DNA of 64,000 nt from Prorocentrum cordatum (lineage: Eukaryota > Sar > Dinophyceae > Prorocentrales > Prorocentraceae). Positions 11,364-19,600 of this stretch are shown here, one piece after another (within the stretch, counting starts at the first letter, position 1; each line of letters begins with the position of its first letter). The stretch covers positions 82,368 through 146,367 of the forward strand of contig CAUYUJ010016482.1 of NCBI GenBank assembly GCA_963575745.1, given 5' to 3'. The notes below the pieces were generated by a model. The model worked only from the letters and a program-made list of their open reading frames with translations, did not search any database and was not told where the DNA came from. The position numbers and the translations under genes are program-made.

Positions 11364-11560
11364 ACATCACACGCTTTGCGTGGCACCCCACTCAGTGTGT
11401 GATGTCTGTGCTTTCACGTCAACGTTCCTTGCTGTTGATTGTGTTTGTGCACGCTTCGCGTGATATCCTCCAATGCGACCCTGATGTCATGCTTGTTGCT
11501 CCCGACATAGCACACGCTTCGCGTGGTCTAACCTGGGCCGTGCTTTGCGCTTCGCGCGGC
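11364..11560 (+). promoter_or_regulatory. Repeated GC stem-loops in the LINE 3' UTR
   Basis: Three perfect 13-nt hairpins CACGC-TTY-GCGTG occur at 11370-11382 (TTT loop), 11450-11462 and 11513-11525 (TTC loop), plus GCGC-TTC-GCGC at 11547-11557. Sequence between them is not repeated. Position and repetition suggest a 3' RNA signal recognised by the element's RT; this role is inferred. Confidence 0.65.
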
Positions 11561-11719
11561 GCTCGCCCGAAGGGTGGAGCTCCGCCGTGCCTTTGCTGTG
11601 GCGTGGACTGTGGGGTCCTGCCGTAGCCTTGCTTGGTTGATCGGGCCGAGGGGCTCGGTTGTGGCGGCCCTGGCGGCTGTCGTGTGTACAGCTTGGCTGT
11701 GCACACCTGCACGTTCAAA

Positions 11720-11946
11720 ACACACACACACGCACACGCACACGCACACGCACACGCACACGCACGCGCACACGCACACGCACACGCACACGCACACGCA
11801 CACGCACACGGACACGCACACGCACACGCACACGCACACGCACACGCACACGCACACGCACACGCACACGCACACGCACACGCACACGCACACGCACACG
11901 CACACGCACGCACACGCACACGCACACGCACACGCACACGCACACG

Positions 11947-11979
<33 letters not shown>

Positions 11980-12177
11980 ACACGCACACGCACACGCACA
12001 CGCACACGCACACGCACACGCACACGCACACGCACACGCACGCACACGCACACGCACACGCACACGCACACGCACACGCACACGCACACGCACACGCACA
12101 CGCACACGCACACGCACACGCACACGCACACGCACACGCACACGCACACGCACACGCACACACACCCACACACACAC
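11720..12177. repeat. (CACACG)n array at the 3' end of the LINE
   Basis: About 450 bp of CACACG hexamers with occasional phase shifts (CACGCACACG). It follows the LINE 3' UTR without an A-rich tail. It may be the element's own tail type or the remainder of the CA array it inserted into. Confidence 0.97.
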
Positions 12178-12480
12178 TTTGTCACAAACCGCCTCCTCAT
12201 TGGAGAGCGTCTTGTGTCGAAATTGTGTTTATGTTTGGGCCCTCTTGGAGCCATCTTGGGGCGCTCTTGGGGCCCTCCTGGGCTCTCTTGGGGCCCTGCG
12301 GGAGCCCTCTGGGGGCCTGAAGAGGAGGCCTCCAAGAGGGCCAACACACACACACATTTAAGACAAACCGCCTCCTTATTGGAGAGCGTTTTGTTCTAAA
12401 TTAGTGTCGAATTTCGGGCCCTCATAGAAAGCCCCACGGAGGCGACCCAAGAAGGCCACAAGAGAGGTTTTATTTAAACT
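12178..12480. repeat. 120-bp module copy 2 and flanking duplicated phrase
   Basis: 12229-12342 is the second copy of the module at 4865-4984 and again abuts CA repeats (12343-12355). The phrase ACCGCCTCCTCATTGGAGAG at about 12188 recurs slightly changed at about 12366, followed by a third, truncated GGGCCCTC start at 12416. Confidence 0.88.
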
Positions 12481-13096
12481 TTCCACGCAGGGGGGTCACC
12501 ATGTATCCGCTCTTTCTACAACTGCTTCCAGTTGCAGGGCTCGGCTTGAGGCTCGGAGGGCCTTCAGGAGGATTCCAATCTGAGGTATCCAAAGACTTCG
12601 CGTGAGCTTCGAGTGCGATTGCGCTGCTCCAAGAGGGCTTCAAGACGGCCCCAAAGCGCTCCAAGACGCTCACAAGTGTTTCAAGCCGGCCAACAAGGAC
12701 CCTGCGGACGCCCCTGGGGGCTCCAAAAGGATCCTCCCGGGGGCTCCAAGAGGCCAAAACCATACTTGTTCGCTTGGTTTTTGCAGGATTTTAGCGTTCT
12801 CGCCCTTTCGGATTCCAACGCCCCAAGACGGCCCAAGAGGCCACCAAGATCGCCCCAAGACGGCCCAAGAGGCCCCCGAAGAGGGCCCCAAGACGACCCA
12901 CGATGGCACCAAGACGACCCATGAGGCCCACAATGCGGCCCAAGAGGCCCCAAGGACGGTCCCAAGATGCGACCCAGGGGCTACTGGAACTCACGTATCG
13001 AGATGTTGTCAACCAGGGTCGCCTCTTGTGAAACGGCGTGGGGGCATGCGGAGATCCTTCGCAAGTAGACGCGGCGCTGGGGTCACCATGTATCCC
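12481..13096. repeat. CCAAGAGG-type dispersed module, minus orientation
   Basis: 12720-12975 is made of GGCCCCAAGACG/GGCCCAAGAGG phrases, the reverse complement of the CTTGGGGCC phrases at 13125-13500 and 45950-46330. GGGGTCACCATGTATCC occurs at about 12491 and again at about 13079. No coding domain is seen. Confidence 0.7.
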
Positions 13097-13118
13097 AAAT
13101 GTACGAGTTCGTACATTT
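13097..13118. repeat. Perfect 22-bp inverted repeat
   Basis: AAATGTACGA-GT-TCGTACATTT, with two 10-bp arms and a 2-bp spacer. It stands alone, just after the second GGGGTCACCATG phrase. Confidence 0.9.
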
Positions 13119-13124
13119 CTGAAA

Positions 13125-13500
13125 CGATCGCGGGGCCTTTGGGGAGCACTTTAGGGTCATTTTGGGAGCCTGCTGGGGTGTCTTGGGGCCTGGTAGGGTC
13201 CTCTTGCTTCTTCTGTTGAGACTTCTTGGGGGCTTCTTAGGGCGTCTTGGGGAGCCCTTTTGGGGCCTCTTGGGGGCCTTGTCGGGCCCCAACGAGGGCC
13301 CCGAGAAGACTCCAAGAGGGTCCCGAAAAGTCTCCGGGTCACCCAGATTAGCTGCAAAACCATCTCCGGGTGACCCTGAGACCTCTCTGGGCCGTCTTGG
13401 AGAGCTCTTGAGGGGCTCCAGGACGGCTCGGGAACATTCAGAGAGGCCCCAAGAGGACCCCGAGAAGACTCCAAGAGGGTGCCGACAAGTCCCCGTCTCT
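13125..13500. repeat. CTTGGGG-type dispersed module, plus orientation
   Basis: Repeating phrases of the form TTTTGGGGCCTCTTGGGGG. 13305-13345 and 13445-13490 repeat the phrase CCGAGAAGACTCCAAGAGGG. Related modules lie at 4865, 12229, 45950-46330 and 56380-56575. Confidence 0.75.
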
Positions 13501-13796
13501 CGCCATCTGAGCGGTGCCAAAAATACGACGGGTCCGCCCGTATCAGTTTGGATTGTATGCTCCCGAGACCGACTGCCTGAGGGCTTGTCGACATTTCGCC
13601 AATCGACTTGTGAGGATCGAGCCAGATCAATCCAGGCAACTGGCAGACAAATCGAGGTAAATCCAGGTAGATCCTGGCACATCGAGATGCCCCCGGGCAG
13701 CTCCAGGTGGACCCAGAGATCCCCAGGGACGGTTGGAGCACCTCGCGGCCGCTCCGGCGCGAGTCGAAGGACGGCAGAAGCCATTGAGCCTGCAGA
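13501..13796. other. Stretch without a supported gene
   Basis: Mixed sequence with no recognisable coding domain or repeat. Confidence 0.4.
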
Positions 13797-13956
13797 GGGA
13801 GGAGGGAGGAGGGAGGAGGGAGGAGTAGGAGGAGGAGGAGGGAGGAGGGAGGAGAGGAGGAGGAGGAGGAGGAGGAGGAGTAGGAGAGGAGGAGGAGGAG
13901 GGAGGAGGAGGAGGAGGAGGAGGAGGAGGAGGAGGGGAGGAGGAGGAGGAGGAGGA
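13797..13956. repeat. (GGA)n-rich microsatellite
   Basis: GGA triplets with GGGA and AGTA interruptions, purine strand on +. Confidence 0.96.
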
Positions 13957-14207
13957 CGAGCGTCGTCGACCGGACCTCGGCGGGCCGGCGGAGCCTGGCC
14001 GGCCTCGGGCGGCCCTCGGCCGCAGCGCGGTGCCCGCCGCCGGCGCGCGAGGCGCGCCAGCGCGGGGCCGCGGCGCACGGCGGCGCGGCGGCGCGGGCGG
14101 CGCAGGCGGCGGGCGGGGGGCAGCTCCACGCGCAGAGGGGGGGGGAGGGGGGAGGGGGGAGGGGGGAGGGGGGGGAGGGGGGCAGGCCAGCAGCAGCCAC
14201 GCGCAGA
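13957..14207. other. Very GC-rich stretch, no supported gene
   Basis: Gly/Ala/Arg-rich frames are open on both strands because of GC content. G-runs (GGGGGGAGG) dominate 14138-14190 and could form G-quadruplexes. Confidence 0.5.
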
Positions 14208-14355
14208 GGGGGGTGGGGGGAGGGGGGGAGGGCTTCCGAGGAGCACCCCTGCCTCTTCGAGGGCGCGGGCCTGAATCTGCAGATGGAAGGCCCCGGCGCC
14301 TTCTAAGAAGCAGCCTCCTTCGAAGAAGCCCTCCCCCCTCCCCCCACCCCCTTGT
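14208..14355. mobile_element. Foldback element with G-rich ends (family G)
   Basis: The left arm (from 14208: GGGGTGGGGGGAGG, then GGCTTC, then CGAGGGCGCGGG) is the imperfect reverse complement of the right arm (14297-14355: GGCGCCTTCTAAGAAGC, then CTTCGAAGAAGCC, then CCCCTCCCCCC). The arms are about 55-60 bp and meet around a loop near 14276-14296. Related arms occur at 15192, 16285 and 39066. No coding capacity, so it would be non-autonomous. Confidence 0.8.
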
Positions 14356-14617
14356 GCGCACCGCCAAGCAGCGGGGGGCAGTCTCGAGTCGGGCATGATG
14401 TCCTTCTGCAGGAGGAATCTTTCGGGGGCGGACAGAGCCCCCACCCCTGACACGTCGATCAGTGAATGGTTCGTTCTCGGTTTTCGAGAGGGCGCCGCGG
14501 CCGTCGTTTTCCAGGCTTGCGCCCGCCAGGTTTGGGCCCGAGGTCGTTTTCAGTAAACTGCGTTTTACGAAACGGGGTTCTGTCCATCCCCGAATATTTC
14601 AAACAAATATTCAACTA
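14356..14617. other. Stretch without a supported gene
   Basis: Mixed sequence with GTTTTCGAGAGG and TTTCAGTAAACTG phrases and no recognised feature. It becomes AT-richer toward 14600, unlike its neighbours. Confidence 0.4.
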
Positions 14618-14792
14618 ATAGTTTGGGGACGATGCTCGTAATACCTTCGACTTTTCCTTGATTTTTTCGTTGGGGACGATGTTTCGGTATTTTTTGTGAA
14701 TTTATTTTTCCTCCAGAATCCGCTTGTAGTTAGGAGGACACGCCCGTTCTCCAGAATCCGCCTGTAGGAGGACATGCCCGACCTAAGGGTAG
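14618..14792. repeat. Dispersed module D, copy 1 (TGGGGACGAT / CATGCCCGACCTAAG)
   Basis: TGGGGACGATG occurs twice (about 14622 and 14668), each leading into a T-rich stretch. Two phrases then give (C)CAGAATCCGC-YTGTAG and GGACATGCCCGACCTAAG. The second copy at 29615-29730 keeps the order: TGGGGACGA, T-rich stretch, ATCCGCCTGTAGG, GACATGCCCGACCTAAG. Confidence 0.85.
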
Positions 14793-15090
14793 TCGAGCGG
14801 GGCCAGGACGAGGATAAATCCGTTTCAGAGCGTTCCAGAACGCTCTCAGAGTGCCCTCAGGATCCCTGAGGAGGCCCCTAAGGCCTCCAGAGCACCCTTC
14901 GCGAGGCCCAGAGGGCCCCATGGGCTCCAAAATGAAGCAAAGAAGCTGGAGGCGCCTTGGGCCAGGGGCACCTTTTTAGCAACCCCCGAGAGCTGGGGTG
15001 GAACTGAGAGGGGGCATCGGACGGGGCTAGGACGACGATTAATCCGTTCCAGAGCGTTCCAGAACGCTCTCAGAGCGCCCTGGGAGGACG
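14785..15090. repeat. Direct repeat pair carrying a perfect 20-bp palindrome
   Basis: 14785-14870 and about 15007-15090 are diverged direct copies. Each contains AGAGCGTTC-CA-GAACGCTCT, a 9-bp inverted repeat with a CA spacer, at 14827-14846 and 15051-15070. The palindrome is unchanged although its flanks differ. Confidence 0.85.
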
Positions 15091-15191
15091 CTCTGAGAAA
15101 GACGCGGCGCCCGAGGCTTCTTCCAGAGCCGCCGGATCTCAGAGATTCTCGACTTATCCTCACCCGATGTTATCCTCGTCCTGGCTTCGTC

Positions 15192-16342
15192 GTAGGTGGG
15201 GGGAGGGGGAAAGGCTTCTCAGAACCCCCTTCTGTTTCTTAGAGGGCGCGAGCCTTGTCTGTGGATGTGAGGCCCTCGTCCTAGAGGTGCCAGCCACTTG
15301 TGCATGCTGTGGGGGAGAGCTCGACCGCGAATGCCGCCACGCGCTGCGGTGTGCACCGGGAGCGAGCACCCGCGGGCACAACCCGGGTTCGCGACGCCCT
15401 TCTCTCGGACTTGCCAGTTTGTCTGACAGCGCTGCTGCCATCGAGGTCCCGGGCCTCGTCCCGTCACATCCAACTCTCCGCCTTGCCGACGTGCTCACAT
15501 CGGCGGCTTTTGCCCGCCAGGCGGCCTTGGATGTTGGCGTGGCGTGCCCTGACTCGGTGGGCAGTGGGGCGGACGCCTGCGCCGCCATGCTGCAGGCGAA
15601 GTTGGACAAGCACGTCGGGGTGATCCCGGAGCTGGCCGACGAGGGCATCGACTACCGCCCGCTGATCTGGAGCTGCTGGGGTCGGCCCCGCGGTGGCGCT
15701 ACGGCGGCCGTGCGCTCCAGGGCGGCAGCGGCGTCGCGCCAGAGGGGGGTGGCCACCCCGTCGGTGCTTGTTCGTAGGGCCGAGATGCTGGTCGGCACCC
15801 AGCTCTGGCGCCGGGCTGCTGCCATGGTTTCGGCCTGTCTGCCAGCGGCCCACGTTGGGGGCTCGGACGACGTGATCCCGCTGGCGCGGGCGCAGCGCCT
15901 GCGGGAGCTGGGGCGAACGGCAGACGACGTCGACTCGGCGGACGATGACGCGGCGCCCGCGGCCCAGCTGGAGAACCTGGGGAAGGTGGAGCCCGCGGCG
16001 GAAGGGGGAGCCCAGGGCGCCGAGGCGGCGCTGGCCACTGCTGCAGAAGTTGGTGCTCTTGGCCCGGAAGCTGGCGGTGCCGCTGGTGCCCCGGCACCAG
16101 CCCTCGCCGCGCGTTGGGGGGCCCGGGCGGCTGCCTTGCGGCTGGTGTGCGGCCGCGGGCCAGGGGGCTAGCGGCTGTCGGTGGCGGCGCGGGAGCGACA
16201 GCGGCGTGTGACAGCCCAGAGAGCGTTGTGAAGGAATGCTCCGCCACGTTCCTCTTCCCGCGCTTCCGCTGCCGAGAAAAACAAGGGGCCGCGCCTTCTG
16301 GGAAGCGGCCTCCCTCTAAGCAGCCGTCCCCCCTCCCCCTAC
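15192..16342. mobile_element. Inverted repeats flanking a LINE C-terminal fragment
   Basis: The left arm (15192-15252: GTAGGTGGGGGGAGGGGG, GGCTTCT, TTCTTAGAGGGCGCG) is the imperfect reverse complement of the right arm (16285-16342: GCGCCTTCTGGGAAG, CTCTAAGCAGCCG, CCCCCTCCCCCTAC). The arms belong to the same family as the foldback at 14208-14355. The 1.15-kb unit therefore looks like a long-inverted-repeat element that contains, or inserted around, LINE coding sequence. Confidence 0.7.
15242..16171 (+). pseudogene. C-terminal fragment of a second LINE ORF2
   Basis: The open frame runs 15167-16171, but the first 25 codons lie in the inverted-repeat arm. From about 15262 it reads as the C-terminal region that follows RT in many LINE proteins: a C-x-C-C-G and H-A-L-x-C cysteine/histidine cluster (CACCGGELDRECRHALRC), an RGHN-like site, EVPGL, a LRLADVLT motif and AALDVGV. 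Later IDYRPLIWSCWGR, RSRAAAASRQRG and an LWRRAAAMVSACLP segment complete it. Endonuclease and RT domains are absent, so this is a 5'-truncated or captured piece. It is a different LINE family from the one at 5.5-11.7 kb. The Ala/Glu-rich tail after about 15900 may not be element coding sequence. Confidence 0.72.
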
Positions 16343-16353
16343 GGTCGGACTGG

Positions 16354-16450
16354 GGCATAGGATCGAGGTCGGTTCGGGGAGGGTGCCCTCGTGTTCTTCG
16401 TGTTTGTTGGATGCTCTTGCGCGTCCTGGGGGAAGGCACCCAGGGTCTGC
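16354..16450. repeat. Dispersed repeat R1, copy 1
   Basis: Core GATCGAGGTCGGTTCGGGGA, then GGGTGCCCTCGTGTTCTTCG and TGTTTGTTGG. Related copies lie at 16738, 26425, 27372 and 61385. Confidence 0.85.
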
Positions 16451-16737
16451 TTCTCCGCTCGCCTCCCCCTCACCGCACTCCTCCCGGGGGGGGCGATATG
16501 GGGGGCCTCCAGGGATGGAAATAATGAGCTGAAATCGACGAGTCATGGCCGATAGATCGGTGGTACAGTCGAAGCCGATGGTAAAGATGGGCCACCTGCC
16601 ACCTTCCCAAGGATACCCTCGCATCCGTGCCTCTTTGGTCCATCTTTGACTACCTTCGATGGCCTGCCGCGCTCGGAAACAAGGCTCGACGCAGGCGTCC
16701 AAGTGGCTGGCATCCTCATCGCGCATCCTTAGTACTC

Positions 16738-16900
16738 TCGGACCGAGTTATAAGACCGAGGTGGATTTGGGGAGGTTGCCGTAATGTTCTTCGTGTTTGT
16801 ATTGTGCGTCCTGGAGGAGGATGTCCTCGAGTGCTCTTCGATTTGGCCGGCGGAAGGGGCTCGTGTTCTTGAAGGATGTTTTTCTGTCCTATGCCTGACC
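16738..16900. repeat. Dispersed repeat R1, copy 2 (longer)
   Basis: Core GACCGAGGTGGATTTGGGGA, GTAATGTTCTTCGTGTTTG, then a second module TTCGATTTGGCCGGCGG and GTGTTCTTGAAGGATG. The second module is shared with copies at 27372 and 61385. Confidence 0.85.
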
Positions 16901-17600
16901 GCATTCCAGAAAAAAGGTGGGCGGATCGCGCAAAACGCCCACGGCGCCCGTGCTGTGCAATGACATGAGGCCGAGGGGGAGGAGCGCCGAAGGGAGAAGG
17001 GCGACTAAAACTTCAGCACGAACGAAATGGAGGAGGAGGACGGAGGACGGAGGACAGGCAAAGGGCAGTTGATTTTGCTTTGGAAGCGGCGCAACAAAAG
17101 AGGTTTCGGTTGCCCGGACACTCGCGCGTAAGCTGCCCGCGCAAGGTGCGCGCAAACGCCCTCGTCTCCGAAGTCGATTTCCGCGCTGGCGGCCTGCGTC
17201 AGCCACCGCGTAAGGTCGCTACAGTGGAGACCAATGCGAAAAAAACACCTTGCTTGCTTCCAGGGTGCCCTGGGTTTTTTGGGTGTCGTTGGTTTCGCCG
17301 TGGAGAGCGTGACGTCCCCACACCAAAAATCAATGGACGCCTGGGGTCTCAGAGTTTTTTGTGTCTTGTTTTTGTTTTTTTTGTTTTTTTTTGTTTGTGG
17401 AAGGCTCCATTGGTCGAGATCCTGCTGCATGTCTCGTTTCTATGTGTCGCTTGTATCAGCAAAGCCAAATGTTGTCACTAACGATTGAATCCTGCGCGGC
17501 CCATCTGGCTCCCCTCTGCCTTGCCCGCGCTCACGGGGGGGCCCTGGGAGCACAGCATCCTGAAAACCGCATTTCCAATCGTCGCCATCATCGTCCACCA
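16901..17600. other. Stretch without a supported gene
   Basis: No recognised protein domain in any frame. A T-rich run with GTTTTTTTTG lies at about 17357-17395. Isolated short frames exist but have no supporting motif. Confidence 0.4.
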
Positions 17601-17603
17601 CTT

Positions 17604-17681
17604 TGATGACGGTGGTGGGCCTGCTGATGACGACGGTGAAGTGACGATGAGTCGTGATAGTGACGATGATGATGGTGAATC

Positions 17682-17727
<46 letters not shown>

Positions 17728-17855
17728 GCTGATAGTGCTGCTGCTGATGATGGTGTTGATGATGACGACGATGGCGATGCTGATGCTTATGCTGATGTTG
17801 ATTCTGCTGCTGCTGATGATGGTGGTGGTGATGGTGATGATGATGATGATGGTTG

Positions 17856-17887
<32 letters not shown>

Positions 17888-17921
17888 GTGATGGTGATGG
17901 TGATGGTGATGGTGATGATGG

Positions 17922-17992
<71 letters not shown>

Positions 17993-18032
17993 GTGATGAT
18001 GATGATGATGATGATGATGATGGTGATGATGG

Positions 18033-18088
<56 letters not shown>

Positions 18089-18110
18089 GTTACGATGATG
18101 GTGATGATCC
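17604..18110. repeat. (GAT)n array
   Basis: GAT triplets with GGT, GCT and GAC variants, densest at 17640-18108. Poly-Asp, poly-Met and poly-His frames arise from it on both strands. Confidence 0.97.
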
Positions 18111-18970
18111 AGCTTTTCGTGTGTGTGTGTGTGTCCCGCGCCGCCCCTGGCGTCCTCCGCCCGGCCCTTGCTACCCCGTGGCCGCTCGCTTGCCCGCCGC
18201 TCTCCCGTGGCCGCTGCACCGCTCCCGCCCTGCCCGGACTTTCCTGTGCCCTCCCCTCCTGCAGGCCGCGGGCACCGGCGGCGGCACGCTGGACTTCTAC
18301 CCCACCTTCTGGTCGCAGCGGTTTTCCCTTGACGATGGCTCCTCGAGCCCTCATCCCGCGTGGGAGTATCGTCGGAGGAGGAAAAGGTACTTACCCATAC
18401 CGCTACCTTGGCCCGTTTTCCCCTTTTTGGGCCTCCTGGGAGGCCCTCGTTGCCACCGCTCGATGCGCCTCGACATTCTGGTCGGGACCCACCCCGGGAG
18501 AAGTCCAGGGAGTAGCGGTAGCGGTATCTCTTGGTTTCCCCACTGGTCCTCAATAGTTTTTTTTGTGCCACATGCTCCCCGCCCCAGTCAGAGTCCACCG
18601 CTTGGGGCCACGGTCATTATACAAAAACCATGGCTGGGGCCATGATATCTCCCCATACTGCATGGCGCCTTATCTTAGCTTGATGCGTCCACTGTTTCCC
18701 ACCTGGGCCGCGTACATGCCTCGGACCATGATTTGCGAACCCCCCTTTTGGAAGCCCCCCTCTTGGATGCTCCCGAGGGTACGGCAGGAGCCATCTTGAC
18801 TCTGCCGATTCAGCTCGGTTCGGTCTCGAGGACTCCGATTCCGAGTCGATTCGACTCTGGTTTCCAATTTCGGTTCAGAATTCTTCGTGTATGATTTGCT
18901 CACCGATTTCTGCCAGTTCGATGTATCTCGATGGCCGATTTGATCATCCGATTCGATTCTGTGCCATCCT
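18111..18970. other. Non-coding stretch with a duplicated phrase
   Basis: 18290-18360 (CACCTTCTGGTCGC, CATCCCGCGTGGG) recurs at about 19177-19245. A GT run lies at 18119-18133. No recognised protein domain. Confidence 0.5.
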
Positions 18971-18974
18971 GGTG

Positions 18975-19170
18975 CGGCAGCTTCGTGTCGTGCCGACGCG
19001 GTGGCGGCCCCGGCGTGGCCAGGGGCGGCGCTGGAGGCGCTGCCAGGGGGCCCCAGCGCCGATCCAAAAAATTCGCGCGGACCTTCGAGTTTTTGTGGTT
19101 ATGTCATTGTTTGTTCCCCTACGATCGTTCACAGTTGAACGATCCACGCAGTGTCGGAAAACAGCGTTGG
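18975..19170. mobile_element. Broken 189-bp-type element interrupted by half a foldback F
   Basis: 18975-19014 matches the left end of the 189-bp element (CGGCAGCTTCGTGTCGTGCC). 19015-19125 matches the right half of foldback F at 61269-61375 (CCAGGGGCGGCGC, GGATC/CGATCC, GAGTTTTT, TTATG). 19126-19165 returns to the element interior (GATCGTTCACAGTTGAACG). The right terminal repeat is missing. This reads as one mobile element inserted in another, followed by loss of the end. Confidence 0.7.
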
Positions 19171-19255
19171 CCTTGTGCCCCGCCTTCTGGTCGCCGCGGC
19201 CCTCCCTTGGCGGTGTCCCCCGTGCCCCCATCCCGCGTGGGGTTCTCGGGCGGGA

Positions 19256-19345
19256 CCTCCTCCTCATCCTCCTGCTACTCCTCCTCCTCCTCCTCCTCCT
19301 CCTGTTCCGCTTCCTCCTCCTCCTCCTCCTCCTCCTCCTCCTCCT
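19256..19345. repeat. (TCC)n microsatellite
   Basis: CCT/TCC triplets with few interruptions, pyrimidine strand on +. Confidence 0.96.
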
Positions 19346-19600
19346 CAGACTGGGGTGCTCAGACCTCCGACGACTCTTTTTTTCCCAACCATCCTGTGGT
19401 GTTGGGTCCTCGTTTTGAAGAGAGTGTCCCGCGTCACTCCTCCCGCTGCCCCCTCCTTGTCCTCCCATCCCTGCCTCTCCTCTCCCTGCGCCGTCAGCAC
19501 CATCATTATCGTGATCTTCATCGCGAGCACCATCGCCGTCATCGGCGTCATCAACATCGCCATCGTAAGCGTCGTGTCTCTGTTCTCCACATGTCCACAA

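Larger units (their letters stand above)
5553..11724 (+). mobile_element. LINE non-LTR retrotransposon, nearly full length
   Basis: The order is 5' UTR, ORF1 (zinc finger plus coiled coil), ORF2 (AP endonuclease, reverse transcriptase, RNase H, C-terminal Cys motifs), then a 3' UTR with repeated GC hairpins. Endonuclease, RT and RNase H residues are all visible. Only one frameshift (near 8610) and one in-frame TGA (10433-10435) break ORF2, so this is a fairly young copy. It begins and ends in CA-type arrays, so ends and target duplication cannot be fixed exactly. Endonuclease plus RNase H is typical of several LINE clades; I do not assign a clade. Confidence 0.93.

Noticed and set aside
11574-12399. 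His/Ala and Cys/Val frames over the CACACG array
   Set aside because: Repeat translation only; the array is the LINE's 3' neighbour.
13162-14274. 370-codon frame across the GGA tract
   Set aside because: Joins dispersed modules, a microsatellite and a foldback arm; the opposite strand is also open.
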